Positions 14,076 through 26,419 of a stretch of 64,000 nucleotides of DNA are shown piece by piece. This DNA is from Camelus bactrianus (lineage: Eukaryota > Chordata > Mammalia > Artiodactyla > Camelidae). The position numbers and the translations under genes are program-made. Below the pieces are notes generated by a model. That model was given only the letters and a program-made list of their open reading frames with translations, was not told the origin of the DNA and did not search any database. Positions within the stretch are counted from its first letter, which is position 1. Each line of letters opens with the position of its first letter. The DNA is taken from NCBI RefSeq assembly GCF_048773025.1, contig NC_133541.1:17247412-17311411 (forward strand). Reading direction: 5' to 3'.

Positions 14076-14589
14076 ATTGACCGGTTGGCCGTACAGGAGT
14101 TTCCAGAGCTCACGTAAGTGCTGAGAATTTTAGGTATAATGACAAAAATGCATAATAGGGAAACAGAATTGTCAACATCCAAAAGTCTACAAGTCTACTG
14201 TCAAGTTTACAAGCCATAAAGGACTTATATGATATGAAAGGAAATTTTACTCTGAAACTGGGAAATGTTTTAAGCAGAAAAAATATAGGTTCAAAATTTG
14301 ACGTCTGTAACTTCACTCATGGCTAATCACATTTTTCCTCTAATTTTACTTTTTCCCTCCGGCCCTCTTTTTATTTCTTCTCACAAGTTTCTTTTCAAGA
14401 TTCCAGAAAATAGAATTCTTCTTTTCTTTCTTTTCTCTATTTTCTTCTCTTCTTCCACCAGGTTTGGATGGGGAGCAATTGAGTGAGTAAAAATTCTTAG
14501 AAAAGGCCATTGCTCTTTTGTGACATCTATCCAATTGAAAATGTGCATACATTCTAATCTAACAACCTTCCAGAAATGCTTTTGTTCTT

Positions 14590-14870
14590 ATTTGGGCACA
14601 AAGATGTATGTTGGAAGCTGTTCACTGAAACATTATTTATAATAATGAAACCTGGATATAAACTATTTCTCCCTTAATAAGGACACGGATAAATACATTT
14701 CAATATGTCCACGCTATAGAAAAATATGCAGCCTTCTGAAAAATAAGTTACCTGCGTATGCACTGACAAAGAAAAAAGCATTGTGTAAATACTAAGTATA
14801 CCTTAATAAAAACTGTACTAAAGCAATAAATGATATTTATACACACATAGTTAACAAATACTTTATACAA
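14590..14870 (+). mobile_element. Old L1 (L1M-type) ORF2-end/3' fragment
   Basis: AAAGATGTATGTTGGAAGCT, CATTATTTATAATAATGAAA, GGATAAATACATTTCAATAT and AAAATATGCAGCCTTCTGAA match the old L1 block recalled as gcattatttataatagc ... aaataaattatggtatatcc ... actatgcagcc. Confidence 0.7.
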
Positions 14871-17066
14871 ATATAAAAGCATAGAAATAAGGCTTTGAAC
14901 ATAAAGTACTGGAAGAGTAGGACAAATTAGCTGCACTCTGAGTTTTAAATATTATGAATGTTTGAATCACTTCAAACACATATGATAATCGTATTTTTAA
15001 AATGTCATTAAGTTGATATATATATAAATATTTGATTAGGGCATAATAGAAATTTTCACAAAATATTGATTTCAATAAAGTTTCTATATACATCAGAGTC
15101 ACAATCAAATTTGACACTGATTTTTTTCCACTTTTATTCAATAAAATTCTTTATTTTCTTCTCATTTTTTTCTTATTAAAAATAAAGCATTTTGCATTCA
15201 TCATAAAGGAATTTTTTTTAGATTACTAGGAGTTATTTCAGAATAATCATAAATAATGCATCTCAATTATTAAAATGTTCAAAGAAGGAAGTTGTATAAA
15301 ATTATATACTAATCACTGGGCATGGACAGCCATATTTAAGATGAAGCGGAAAAAGAGACTAAAATATGCCATAGGGCTTTGAATTCTGAAAATCTGAATA
15401 TCTAGTCAACTATTAATTCTAAGAACTTATGAAACTTGGTTTCTGCTTTGGATGTGCTATACCAGTTCTTACCTAACAAGTTTGCAGCTTCTTTTTCCTA
15501 GTGATTAAAAATATCTGCAACATTTTTTAAAAATTAAAAAAAAAACCTGAGAAACTGATATTGAAAAAAATTAATTTCATTGTGTACTCATGCTAAATAA
15601 AAATACAGAAAGCTTTATAAATAGTTATGATTTACTAAAAGTACGTCTCAAATTGTCAAAACAGGCTCAACTTCTTTAGGGCTTTGGCAATCATCCTGGA
15701 GGGAGTGTGAGCTGCTCTTGCTTAAAATGTATTAATTTTACTTTCATTTCTTTTGCGTTAGAAACAAAACCTTTATAATTTATGTCTGACATAAATGTGA
15801 GAACATTATTACATTTTTTCCACATACAAAATACTCTTAACAAGTTTACTTCATTTCATTTGTGAAGTTCATAACTATTTCAAAAAATGGTTGAGTTATA
15901 AAGACCATCCCCCATTGTCCCCTATCTTCCCCCTTCCAACACATACTCCTGAGAATAAGTGAGCTATGGGAAACTAGTTTAGTATCCAATTAAATCTGTT
16001 TTTCTTTAGAAAATGATTTATGTAAGTCTGATTATGCACATTTATACCATGTAGTATAAAGTTAACCATATTACTAGATAATCCAAACGTAATGATCACA
16101 AAAAAGGCTATATGTATTTGGGACAATGTCTCTCCCTCTCTTTCTCTGTCTCTGTTTCTCTCACTCTCTCCTCTATGTCTCCCTCTATCTTTTATACTTA
16201 TTTTGAAAAAAAATCATCCATCTGAGATTATAATATAAATTCCAGAATTGTCTGTAAACTGTCTTTAAGCCTGTGTTTCTGCTTGAAATCTACCACATTT
16301 GTGAATGAGTTACAGACTTCACAGTTATGGATTTTCCTTCACTTCCAAATGGACTGAAGTTCTGAAATAAACTTTAGTACATTTATTTTAATATTCACTG
16401 CTGCCTGCAAGCTAGCTGCAGATTATTTTAGTTACCAGAAGCTACACCAATTTGCAATATCATTCTATGACTATTTGTAGGTAAAAATTTGCATGCAGCT
16501 GACGCCAGCCAAAGGCAAGCCTTAGGATAGCAACATAATCCCTAAGAGGAAAATGTGAAATAAAATAACAATTTAAACATCAAAAGGAAATGCACCTTGC
16601 TTGACAATTTTTGGAACAAGGTAATGGCTTCTGGGGATGTTCAATGGTTATTAAAATATAGAAATTAATATAATGAGTCATTTAAATAGCATATATACTT
16701 AAATTAATACATTCATTTTTCATTATATACATTTTTTAAAATTTTGAGCCCAGATATTTCAAATTATGAATAATTTGTCAATTTATGCTTAAAACTAAAC
16801 TTGAAAAGTGTGACTGGTCATTCCCATTAAGAAACTGGATTCAGAGTCTGTTACTCTAAGTCAATTGTAAATTAGTGATTGTATACTTAGATGCAGTTGA
16901 ATTCTAGGCACCCTTTGTGCCAAAACTTTGAGACTAGACGTTTAGCAAATGGTGGGTGTTCTTTGACTTCAAAATAAGAGAGACATTAAGTGACAAGGCA
17001 GACAGTGGAAAGAGTGTTATGTGGAAGAGTATCGTATTTTCAGATCTGAAAGTGGAGAGTGTCTAT
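14871..17066. other. Intronic stretch, AT-rich, no recognised gene
   Basis: Very AT-rich at 14990-15560. A pyrimidine-rich tract (TC words) at 16128-16192. No repeat family or coding signal could be assigned. Confidence 0.6.
16128..16192 (+). repeat. TC-rich low-complexity tract
   Basis: Repeated TCTC, CTCT and TCTGTCTC words over about 65 bases, seen directly. Confidence 0.85.
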
Positions 17067-17541
17067 TGTCGTAGACAGAAGACTGGCTCCCAGAACGCCC
17101 ACATCCTAATGCCTGGGAGCTGCTACTGTGCTGCTGAGCACGGCAGCGAGGGCGCTGCAGGATAACTACCCAAGGACCCCAAGACGGGCCCATAAGCCTC
17201 GGTCATCTGAGCGGACCCACTGGAGTCACGGGGGTTCTTACACAAGTAAGAAGGAGAGTTAGAGCGACAGAGATGAGTGGCCTGGTGGAGAGGCTGAAGT
17301 GATGTGGTTCCAAAATGAGGAAAAAGACTGTAAACAAGGAATGCAGCCGGTCTCTAGAAGGTAGAAAAGGCAAGACATGGATTCTCCTCTAGAACCTCCA
17401 GACGCAGTGCAGCTCTTGATTTTGGACCATAGGTCCATTTTGGACTTTTCACCTCCAGTACTAGGAGCTACTAAATTCATGTTGTTTTAATGCACTAAGT
17501 TTGCAGCAATGCATTACAGCCTCTGTAAGAGACTAATGCAG
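17067..17541 (+). mobile_element. Solo LTR of MaLR type (MLT1-like), fossil
   Basis: Begins TGTCGTAGACAGAAGACTGG and ends near CTGTAAGAGACTAATGCA, with an internal AAGGAATGCAGCCGGTCTCT and GAACCTCCAGACGCAGT in the order of MLT1-group LTRs. Length about 475 bp. No internal region adjoins it, so it is a solo LTR. It predates the placental radiation, judging by its family and divergence. It is the only GC-richer patch of this neighbourhood, and its CpGs are of repeat origin. Confidence 0.8.
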
Positions 17542-17687
17542 TTGCACATGTAGTTAGAAAAGTAGTAGGCCTAGATCCAGGTTTTCTGACTCTCTGCCTA
17601 GGTTCTTATATTGTTAATTACATCAACTAGTGTTCTATTAATTTGTCTTATATTTTAATTTTTATAGTAAAAGAGATTTTGAGAATA

Positions 17688-17768
17688 TATGTATCCATAT
17701 AAATATATAATCATGTATAATGTGTATATGTATATAAACACACATACATATATAGATATATATTCAAA
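17688..17768 (+). repeat. AT-rich imperfect TATA/CATA tract
   Basis: Alternating purine-pyrimidine sequence with TATATG, CATACATA and AGATATATAT words. Confidence 0.75.
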
Positions 17769-18009
17769 ATTCTAAAACATTTTGCATCATAACACTAGCA
17801 AAATAACTCTAATTTCTACTTGTTTAATAGTGTCATTTCTTTGGAATATTAAGTATGGTCTTTTTATGACTTGCTTCACTAGCTTAAGGGAAACACAAGA
17901 GTAGTGGAATGTAAAATCCCACTATTTAAACCCCAAACAATGTCAAACCCACAGAGGCCACTGGAGCGGGTTGTCATTGACTAGTGTGAGCAATATATGA
18001 GCAGGGCAC

Positions 18010-18011
<2 letters not shown>

Positions 18012-18078
<67 letters not shown>

Positions 18079-18086
18079 ATATATAT
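18012..18086 (+). repeat. (AT)n microsatellite
   Basis: About 56 bases of uninterrupted AT from 18012 to 18067, then an imperfect extension. It can form a cruciform or be unstable in length. Confidence 0.97.
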
Positions 18087-18917
18087 CTTGTTCTATTTAA
18101 AGTTAGTTTTTTTTTAAACTTACCATAAAAATTTAAAGTAGGTGGTATATTTGCATAATATTTATTTTATTCTTAAATTTCATGTAACCAATTGCTGACA
18201 TATGTTTTAATTCCAAAGTTGACTTTATTTTTTTCCAGACAGTAATTTTTTTGTGTCAGGAACTTCTCCCTAATATTTGTGTATAGAAAATAAAATATGA
18301 ACCTAAGTTTTAATCAATTAAGGTTTTGACTTAACCAAGACACCCTAGCCAATGCCAAGACACAAGAGAGTCCTCTGGGGCTGTGCCGTTGCTTTATAAT
18401 TACAACACTGAGCTTCCTTTTGCCATTTCACTCACTCGTGTAGCAACTCCAGAATGGACTGTTCTTCAACTCGGAAAGAACAGACACAAAGAAATAGGAA
18501 ATGGGAGCCAAGATTGCTAATGTTGCTATGTAAAATGACTTAGAATTTGACATTTAACTGCAGAAATCTTTTCCTTAATCATTGCTTGATTAATTTGGTG
18601 GTTTTCTAAAGAGGACTTTCATCGAGAAATGAACAGGACCAGCTACAAAACTTGAAGGCCCAGTGCAAGATTAAAATATGGGACACCTTGTTCAAAATGA
18701 ATGAAAACTTCATAATGGTGGCAGCAGAAAATTTAACCAAATTCAGGGACTCAGGATCCTTCTGTGCAAATGCACAGGTCATGCCCATAAATCCAGTCCT
18801 AAAATGAGTTAGTTATTAAACAGAGAAGTTTAAGGCTATCGCCCATATCCCTTTTTTTATCCATAACCATATCCTTATATGTGTGTATATATGTATCTAC
18901 ATTAATAGCTATATAAT

Positions 18918-19080
18918 TTCAGAGTCAAATTTTAGAGGGATCTTTATAGATTATCTAGTCCAACCTTGTCTTCTTAAGAAGGAGAAAAACTGAGCCATGG
19001 AGCATTTTAATTATATCAGTGGTTGAGATTAGAAATAAAACTAACAGTCTTCTAAACGTATTGATGCAACTTCTCTTAAC
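18918..19080 (+). mobile_element. Ancient SINE-like fragment (MIR/CORE-SINE type, tentative)
   Basis: GATTATCTAGTCCAACCTTG, then GGAGAAAAACTGAGCCATGG, follows the known old-repeat order gatcatctagtccaacc ... gaggaaactgaggc. The second copy of this type in the window lies at 53335-53530. Confidence 0.5.
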
Positions 19081-19477
19081 TGCCAGTTTAGTGCTCCTTC
19101 TTCCATGTCAAAAGACCTCCCTGCTCCATATCCTGGGAAATTGAACTGCATATTTTTGCTCTAATTCACTATTTGAAATAGCCCTTGAATAGAACGTTTC
19201 GTACTATGTTCAGCAGAATAAAGAATGCAGATGCCATAGAGTTCAAGAATTTTGAGGGACTGAGTAAATGACTGTTACATAATCAACAATATATAAATAG
19301 ATGAATTATATAATTTACTGCCTAAACTGGGACACTTCTGTGGGTTAACAAGGGCACTATTAATAATTACATTGAGACAACAATGAAAATGGTACTGTCT
19401 TGAGCAGAACTGGATTTATGTCCTCCGCATGCAACTAAAGCTAATATTGAAAGAAACTGAATCGCTGATGTTTAGAC

Positions 19478-19715
19478 TTTGACAGGCATCATTCTAAGTA
19501 CTTTTCTTGCATTCGGTTCTTCTTTGTCTCAGAACCACAATACAAGCTCTCAGCACTCCCATGTTAAAGATGAGAAAACTGAAACACAGATGGGTGACAC
19601 AGAGAGCTGTGCATCGGAAGATTTTACATATGTATAAATATATTCATACTTAAATATGAAACTAGGATTCAAACCCTACCCCAGAGTCCACGTCATGAAC
19701 AAATACGCAGTGATA
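19478..19715 (+). mobile_element. MIR SINE
   Basis: CATCATTCTAAGTACTTTTC, CCCATGTTAAAGATGAGAAA, ACTGAAACACAGA and GGATTCAAACCCTACCCCAG match successive MIR segments. An AT-rich piece around 19623-19655 appears to interrupt it. Confidence 0.75.
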
Positions 19716-19884
19716 TCTCTTATGTATTCCACGGGGATCGGCTGGCATGCAGTATTTGAGCTGTAAGGATAAGTATGATAAAAGTAAGAACTTGTAGTAG
19801 GATCACCAGTGACTAGCAAAGCTTCTTTCAGAGCCTATCCTCAGCCCTACTCTTTAGAAGCAACAAGGGTGTGAACCAGCATCT

Positions 19885-21830
19885 GCTTCCCCCTCTCGGA
19901 TGTCAGTGAGCTCAATCAGGAAACTGAGCTTATATCCCTACGTGGAGGCAACGAAGATATGTGAGTCCGTGCCCCACTTCCATCAGGAAGTCGTCCATGG
20001 GTGGAGGGCGGAGCTGAACTGCCACCTCACCAGTCTGCAACGGCACAGTTACCCACTTCCGGTAGAGCCATTAGCGGGGCCCAACAGCAAGCTGAACATG
20101 AATGCTCACCCAACTGTCTTGCTTACAAATCAACAGAATACCATCCGTTAAACAAAAAGAAAATTCCAGAATCTCATAATATCAACAATATCCAGGATAC
20201 AGTACAAAAATCACTTGTCATGCCAAGAACTAGGAAAACCACAACTTGAATGAAGGCGAATCAACAGATACCAACAATACTAAGCAGGACCGGCACCTGC
20301 CAATCCATCCAAGAGGCTGATCACCTGGCAAGAATTTTAAAGAAGCCACTGCACAGATATTTAAATAAGCAATTATGCATTCTCTTGAAAAATGAAAGTA
20401 AAAAAAATTCTAACAATGATTTAGAAGTTATAAAAAGTAACCAAATGGAAATTTTAGGACTGAATAATACAACAATGGAAATGACACACTCACTGTATGG
20501 GTACAATAGGAAAGTGAAGACAGAGGATGGAATCGATGAACTTAAAGACATACAAATGCAATTTATTTGGTCTGGACAACAAATAAAACTGACTGGAGAG
20601 GAAAAAACAAATCTCAGAGACCTAAAGGATGATAATAAAAGAGATAATATTCACTGTCATCAGCATCCCAAGAAGAAGAGGAAAGAGAGCGTGAGACTAA
20701 AAATTATTCAGGAAATAATGCCTAAAAACTTTTCAAATTTGGTGGAAAATATAAAGCTAAATATTCAAGAAGCAGAGCAAATCCTAAATAGGTTAAACAC
20801 AAAGAAATCCATGCCAGACCCTTCATAATTAAACTTCTGAAAGTGAATGACAAAAATCTGGAAAGCAAACAGAGAAAAATTACACATTTTATAGCATAAT
20901 AATTAAATGATAGTAGATTTCTCATCCGAAACCATATAAGCCAGAAGAAAGTGGATAAGATTTTCAAAGTGCTGAAAGAAAAAACCGTGAACTGTGAATT
21001 CTATATTCAGCAATGATACTCTTCAGTGATTAAAGAAAAATAAAGACATTGTGAAATGAGGGAAAACTAAGAGTATCTGTTTCTGGTAAATTTACCTTTA
21101 AAGGATGACTGGTGGAAGTACTCCAAATGAAAAAGGAAAAAAAGGAGGCTTAGAATGTTAAAAAAAAAACCCAAAAACTACCCAAATGGGTAAAAATAAG
21201 GGTTACTATAATAGTATCATACTTTTCATGAATTTATTAACATTTAATAGTTGAAGCAAAAATTATTACACTCTAATAAGGTGCTCAATGGATGTTGAAG
21301 AAATAGTTAATATAATTATATTTTCAAAGTAGGAAGATTAAAATGGGATCTGCACAGAAATAAGGCATAATGTACAGAAATACTTTACTCAAAATGGTAA
21401 AACAGCCGTAACAGCAGACTGTGATAAGTTATGCATGTACGTTGTTTTAACTGGAGTAACTGAGGAAACTGAACAAAATGGTAGGCCCCAAACCCTAAAA
21501 TAAAGATGGAATCCTAAAGTGTTCATATAACCCAAAGAAAAGCAAATAAAGAGACACAGAGGAAAGGGTACTTAGTAAACAAACTGAAAACAAATTAAAA
21601 ATGATGGACACGTCATAACAGATCAATAGTTAACTAAATGTAATGTTCTAAATAAGCTAAGTCCACAACATGAAACTAACTTCAAATACAATATCTGTAG
21701 GTTGAAAATAAAAAGACAGGTAAAGATGTATCAGGCAAATACTGACTGAAAACATACATACAAGATTATGTTGATACAAAATCAGTAATACTTTAAAAAA
21801 AAGTTTAAAAATTAAAACTGTGTTTCTAAG
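19885..21830 (+). mobile_element. Old L1 fragment: 5' region, ORF1 and start of ORF2
   Basis: The region reads in L1 order: 5' part, ORF1 remnant, inter-ORF region, and the start of ORF2 (AAAATGATGGACACGTCATA corresponds to the ORF2 start of old L1s, followed by ACTAACTTCAAATACAATA). It lacks the rest of ORF2 and the 3' UTR. ORF1-only HAL1 elements share much of this sequence, but the ORF2-start match favours L1M. Antisense to the cadherin gene. Confidence 0.7.
20250..20828 (+). pseudogene. Remnant of L1 ORF1
   Basis: A 192-codon open frame inside the L1 fragment. Its C-terminal half carries NLRDLKDDNKRDNIHCHQHP, like the NLQDLWDTIKRTNICIIGVP start of the L1 ORF1 RNA-binding (RRM) region, then EIMPKNFSNL and IQEAEQILNRLNTKKSMP, the usual EIIAENFPNL and IQVQEAQRVPNRINPKRPTP. 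The RNA-binding domain continues past the stop in another frame (IKLLKVNDKNLESKQ), so it is frameshifted and dead. ORF1 normally encodes the L1 nucleic-acid chaperone of about 340 residues. Confidence 0.7.
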
Positions 21831-23479
21831 TATTTTAAAATATATTTTCATTTAAACATTGTTTTCAACATGATAAAATAAATGCCATTAGACTTAAACA
21901 TAGACACAGATTTTTTTTGAAAGTGTTAATATTTATAAACTTTGTCCACCTTCTTTATTTCTGATACGACTTCATAACTTCCCTTTCTAATTCTCCTTTA
22001 CTTGATGAAACTGAATTAAAATATACTCATATTCAAAAGAAAAACAAACAAAAGCATTCCAGCTGTTCCTCGGTGCTAAAAGAAAGTCCCTCTGGAGCAG
22101 ATATCCTTGATAACAAAAGAAAGTACTTTCTTGCACTATCTTAATTATGCACATAGAAGTTCTCAAGCTCCATCACAGAGGAGGAGGAAGAGCCTGTCCA
22201 CAAGCAGGAGTGGACCAACTGCTTCAGCAGGGAAAGTCCAACACCAACCCTACGCCACCTCAAATAAAGAAAACATTTGGGAGTGGACTCATTTATTCCT
22301 GTTCAAGTTGAACTGAAAAAAATCACCATTATAACATCTCTCAGACCAGGGCTATGGGGAAAAGGAAAAAAAAAATAAATAAAAGCAACTGTCTAAGCAA
22401 ATAGACACCAGTTACAAATTAATATCATTGGAATGATATAACTTCCATTGCCGAGGCTGACATGGACGGAAAAAAATTCTAAGAAGTGAAATAAGCTTTA
22501 CCTCTGTCCGCCTTTCGGCAGCATATCATTTAATCAGAATATGTGGATAAGACCACTGAGTACATAAATATGATTTTTCATACATTTGCAATGAAATGAT
22601 AATGATTTTCTTTGCTGTAACTTTAGTTCTGGCATATTGATTGGCAACAACATCCACTCTTAACTACACAGGGTAGTTAATAAAAAAAAACTTAGGATCT
22701 TTTTTGTTAGGTTATTGGGACTCCTCCCCATCCTGTCTTTGAGGTTAAAAATGAGATGTTACATATTTCTTCTGTGTGGCTGAGCATGCGTGTTTTATTT
22801 TCCCATCTTCATCCCTTCAGTGTAGTGTGTGTGTGTGTGCGTGTGGGTGTGCACGCTCTTTCTATCTAAATTAACGCTTAATCATTATTCAAGAATGAGG
22901 ACAACTAATTGATAACTCATTCTACCTGACCACATTGGAGCAAAATGTCCATGGCTTCCCAGTTACCAAGTTAGTGTAATTTTATTAGTAAATTACATGA
23001 TCTTTTTTAAAAAAAATGCCCACAAGCTAAAATTTAAAAGTGAGACTGAATTCTGAAGCTGTGTGTTGTTTACAACTATCAGAGCAAGTGTCTGCTTTAC
23101 TATTGTAAAAGAAGAGAGATTTTACTACTGGAGGAAAAACTGATACATCTGAAAGAAGGAGAGATCAGTTAGTTACTAATTGAATTGCTGTTTGGCTCAT
23201 CTCAGTAGCTTTATTCTCTAGGAACTATTTGATTATGATTGTGAGCAAAGAGTTTAACCTCTACTAAATGCAAACAAGAGAATTAGCAGCACTTCATGAG
23301 AGACAGAGGAAAGTTGTGTGAGTGACATGGTTTGATTTGTTTGATAGAAGTACTTGCCTCTCAGAAGGTGACAATGGAATTCACATTACTGAGTGCTTAT
23401 ATAGTGTGTCCCCTTGTGACATTCCCATCCAAGAACTTCAGTGGCAGATGGGACAGTTGAGAGAGCTAATTATTCAGTC
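21831..23479. other. Intronic stretch without recognised gene
   Basis: A-rich patch at 22362-22385, short GT-rich tract at 22818-22852. A short open frame at 22107-22316 has no recognisable domain. No repeat family assigned. Confidence 0.6.
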
Positions 23480-23670
23480 CCTATTATTTGCAGGTATTAT
23501 GTTAGATTTTTATGTATTAATTCCTTTAAACCATACACAGCCCAGTTATGTGTTTACAATGAGAAAATGGGAAAATAGGTTCTTGCTAGTGTCAAATCAC
23601 TCGCATATGGTCATTCAGAAGGAAATGAGTGAAGCTAGTATTGTCTTAATCTAAAGCCAATCTCTCTAAC
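23480..23670 (+). mobile_element. MIR SINE
   Basis: CTATTATTTGCAGGTATTAT, TATTAATTCCTTTAAACCAT, TTACAATGAGAAAATGGGAA and CATATGGTCATTCAGAAGGA follow MIR order (ctatgtgccaggcact ... tttaatcctcacaac ... ttacagatgaggaaactg ... ggtcacacagctag). Confidence 0.65.
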
Positions 23671-26268
23671 ATAAAACAGAGGTTCCAAAATTATCTGTAA
23701 AATAAAATTCATCAGAAAAGACAAATGATTCAACATAGAAAATGTACCGCATCTATAAATAGGCAAAGATTTCAATTTGCAGCAATGCATAGATGAGTTA
23801 TTTGAACTATTCCACTGAAAAATGGCCCCAAATACCAGTTATGGTACATTTTTAAACACCTTTTTAGAAGTACTGAGAATTTACAAGATTTTAATTAGTT
23901 ATCAGGTCAAATTTCAGGAGAAAAGAGGGCTCCAGAGAGGTAAGGAGATCACCTTTCCAGCAGCACATTTCTGATCCCTACAAATATGGAGATTTATTTG
24001 ACAGTCTCAAGGTGAGGGAGACAGAAGGAAAAGCCGAAGTGTAACATATGTTAAGAAGTGTAATAAGAGTTCTTTTCCAAAAGGTTAATATCACCAAAGT
24101 ACACCCTCAGAGTAAGACGAACCAGATGTAAGCCTGTCCTGCCTTGGATCTATGACCTGGATTTATGTGCCTATGCGACCCAGCTAATCTCAAGACATGA
24201 ACGTGGGTAAGGTGGCCCTGCTTATGCAGACCAGGTAGAAGCAAATTCAAATACTTTATAACAATATCTTCAACCTAAACCTTACAATATTCTCAGGGAA
24301 CACAATAAAACAATAAACAAAAACATGTGTATAAAGTGTGTCTGTTAATTTCAAAGTTCAAGTCATCATGATGTCAGGGATTATTGACTGTTTTTTGCCC
24401 TGATTATGGTTTAAATATTCCTGCTTCTTGGTATAATTTGTATTTGTTTTTATTGTATGCGGAACATTTTAGTAATACATAGTAGAAAACCTGGATGTCA
24501 TCTTCTTCTAAAGGGCCTGAAGATAATTCTTTGAGGACAGTTAAGTGACCGGCAGATACTTTTGATCTGTCAGGCCTGATTTAGCTCTTTATTAAGGAAA
24601 GCCTCTTTCCGTTTTGTGTTTAGACCTAGGACATAGACTTTAGTGAAGGAAATGGCCCTTACTCCTAACACATAGCCTTCCTGGTGTCTCACGTTAATGT
24701 CTGAGATGTCCAGTGAAGTGCCTCCCCTGTGGCTGGTCCGTAACTTCAGCATCTCCCTGCTCTGCGTTATCACTGGAGCCTGCTTTCAGCAGGCTTACAG
24801 AGGCTGATTCTGCTCGTGCATAGAGCAGCCTTTGGTGGAAGTGCCCCCTAAACTCTTAGTTTTTCAGGGCTTCTCTATGTCTCTCCTTATGTTTCTACAT
24901 AAATTCCAGCCACTTCTGCCAGTTCTCAAATTACAGTCATTTCAGAAGCTCCAAGCTATAATCTCTATCTCTAGATATTATTCTGAGAGTCCAATTCCTT
25001 GTGTCATGGTAGCAAAAGTGCCCCTAATCAAAGAGTCCAGCTAAATGAGGCGCCTGATTCATCTCCTCCCTTCTCTCGAGGATGACAAGCTTGTACTATG
25101 TGTCACATGCATTAAAAAACTATTGCCTCATATACGTTGTCCAGTTTTATCATTGTTTATGATGAAAAGACAAGCTTAACACCAACAATTCCATTGTTGT
25201 CAAAATCAGGGATCCCTCTGAAATGATTTATATCCTTCAGAAATTCCTTATTCTTTGGTCTGCTAGTAGAATACTTCCCAGCTTCCTAGAGTTATATTTT
25301 CTAACTACTATATTCTGTTATTTCAATGGAATGGTACTTTGAAACAAAGAAGAAATAAATGTGTTTGTTCAATCCATTTGCATGAATTTGAACCTGAAGA
25401 CATTACTTTTAATATCCACTGGACATATTTTTGCACATATTTTATTGTATTGTATACCTATCACATCTCATTTCTGGTGTGCTATGTCTCTAAATATTTT
25501 GGATGAATGATATTTCATTAAAAATATATGTATTCTTAGAAGCAGCTGTTTGTAGAGATGTCCTCCTTATGTGATTGACTTGGTACAATTACAAGTATGA
25601 AGATAGGAGAAAAAAAGTAATTAAAGACTCTTATCTTCTCCAAGTCTAAAACCCCACAGGAGAAAAAGCCACTGAAGGAAGGAAGAAATATTAGTGTTTA
25701 TTAAAACCCTTCTAGGGTTTCTTTTTTCTTTTCCACAAATGGTATCTCTTTGGATCCTTATAACATTTTTTTAGTGGTAAATAGTACTAACAATCAAAGC
25801 TTTAGTAAAAGGAAACACTTTTATAAACATTCCCCCACCCTTCATCAAATTTGAATTCAGATCTTTGTTACTCCAGGGTCTACTTTGTTTTCCCTATAAT
25901 AGGCTGCCTTTCTAGAATCACAACCTTTCTTAGCAGTCTTCTGTAAACATTATTTAAATTTTGCTCTCGTGAGTTGTTCCAGTCCTTTTTAAGATACTTT
26001 CCACTAGCTTTCATGAGAAATAAATATGCAAACCCAAAAATGATCTTGTAAATTTTTCCTTTTTCTGCTATTTACAAAATAATAATCTTATTGTCACAGG
26101 AAAAACACTCAAAACTAACTTTAAAAGCTCTCCCTGGTTTAGAAGCTCTAGACATGCTTCTGACTATTAGGAATTAATACATGAAGACAGTGTTCTTGGT
26201 AATTAGGTATGGAGATCTATTACTGTTCAGGTAACATATAAATCATAGTTTAAAAAATACAAAATACT
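23671..26268. other. Intronic stretch without recognised gene
   Basis: No coding signal or confident repeat. A weak MIR-like trace lies near 25095-25190. Composition is typical of the intron. Confidence 0.55.
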
Positions 26269-26411
26269 GGGGAGGGTATAGCTCAGTGGTAGAGCACCGT
26301 GCTTAGCATGTGCAAGGTCCTGGGTTCAACTCTGGTATCTCCATTAAAAATAATAATAATAATTAATTAATGAATAAATAAACCTAATTACCTCCACCCA
26401 AAAAAACCCCC
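26269..26411 (+). mobile_element. Camelid tRNA-Ala-derived SINE
   Basis: The body starts GGGGAGGGTATAGCTCAGTG and includes TAGCTCAGTGG (26279-26289, pol III A box) and GGTTCAACTCT (26323-26333, B box, slightly off consensus). A TAA/AAT-rich linker, then AACCTAATTACCTCC and an A-rich/C-rich end follow. The sequence ACAAAATA occurs just before (26259-26266) and just after (26412-26419), a probable short target-site duplication. The family is known from camelids and is the best evidence for the host lineage. It lies antisense to the cadherin gene. Confidence 0.88.
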
Positions 26412-26419
26412 ACAAAATA

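Noticed and set aside
17067-17260. GC- and CpG-richer patch as a possible promoter or CpG island
   Set aside because: It is the 5' part of an MLT1 LTR and is too short and CpG-poor to be an island.
23322-23654. 110-codon plus-strand open frame
   Set aside because: Its second half runs through a MIR; no domain seen.
26269-26340. Possible tRNA-Ala gene
   Set aside because: The pol III boxes belong to a tRNA-derived SINE: there is an A-rich tail, flanking duplication, and no complete cloverleaf.
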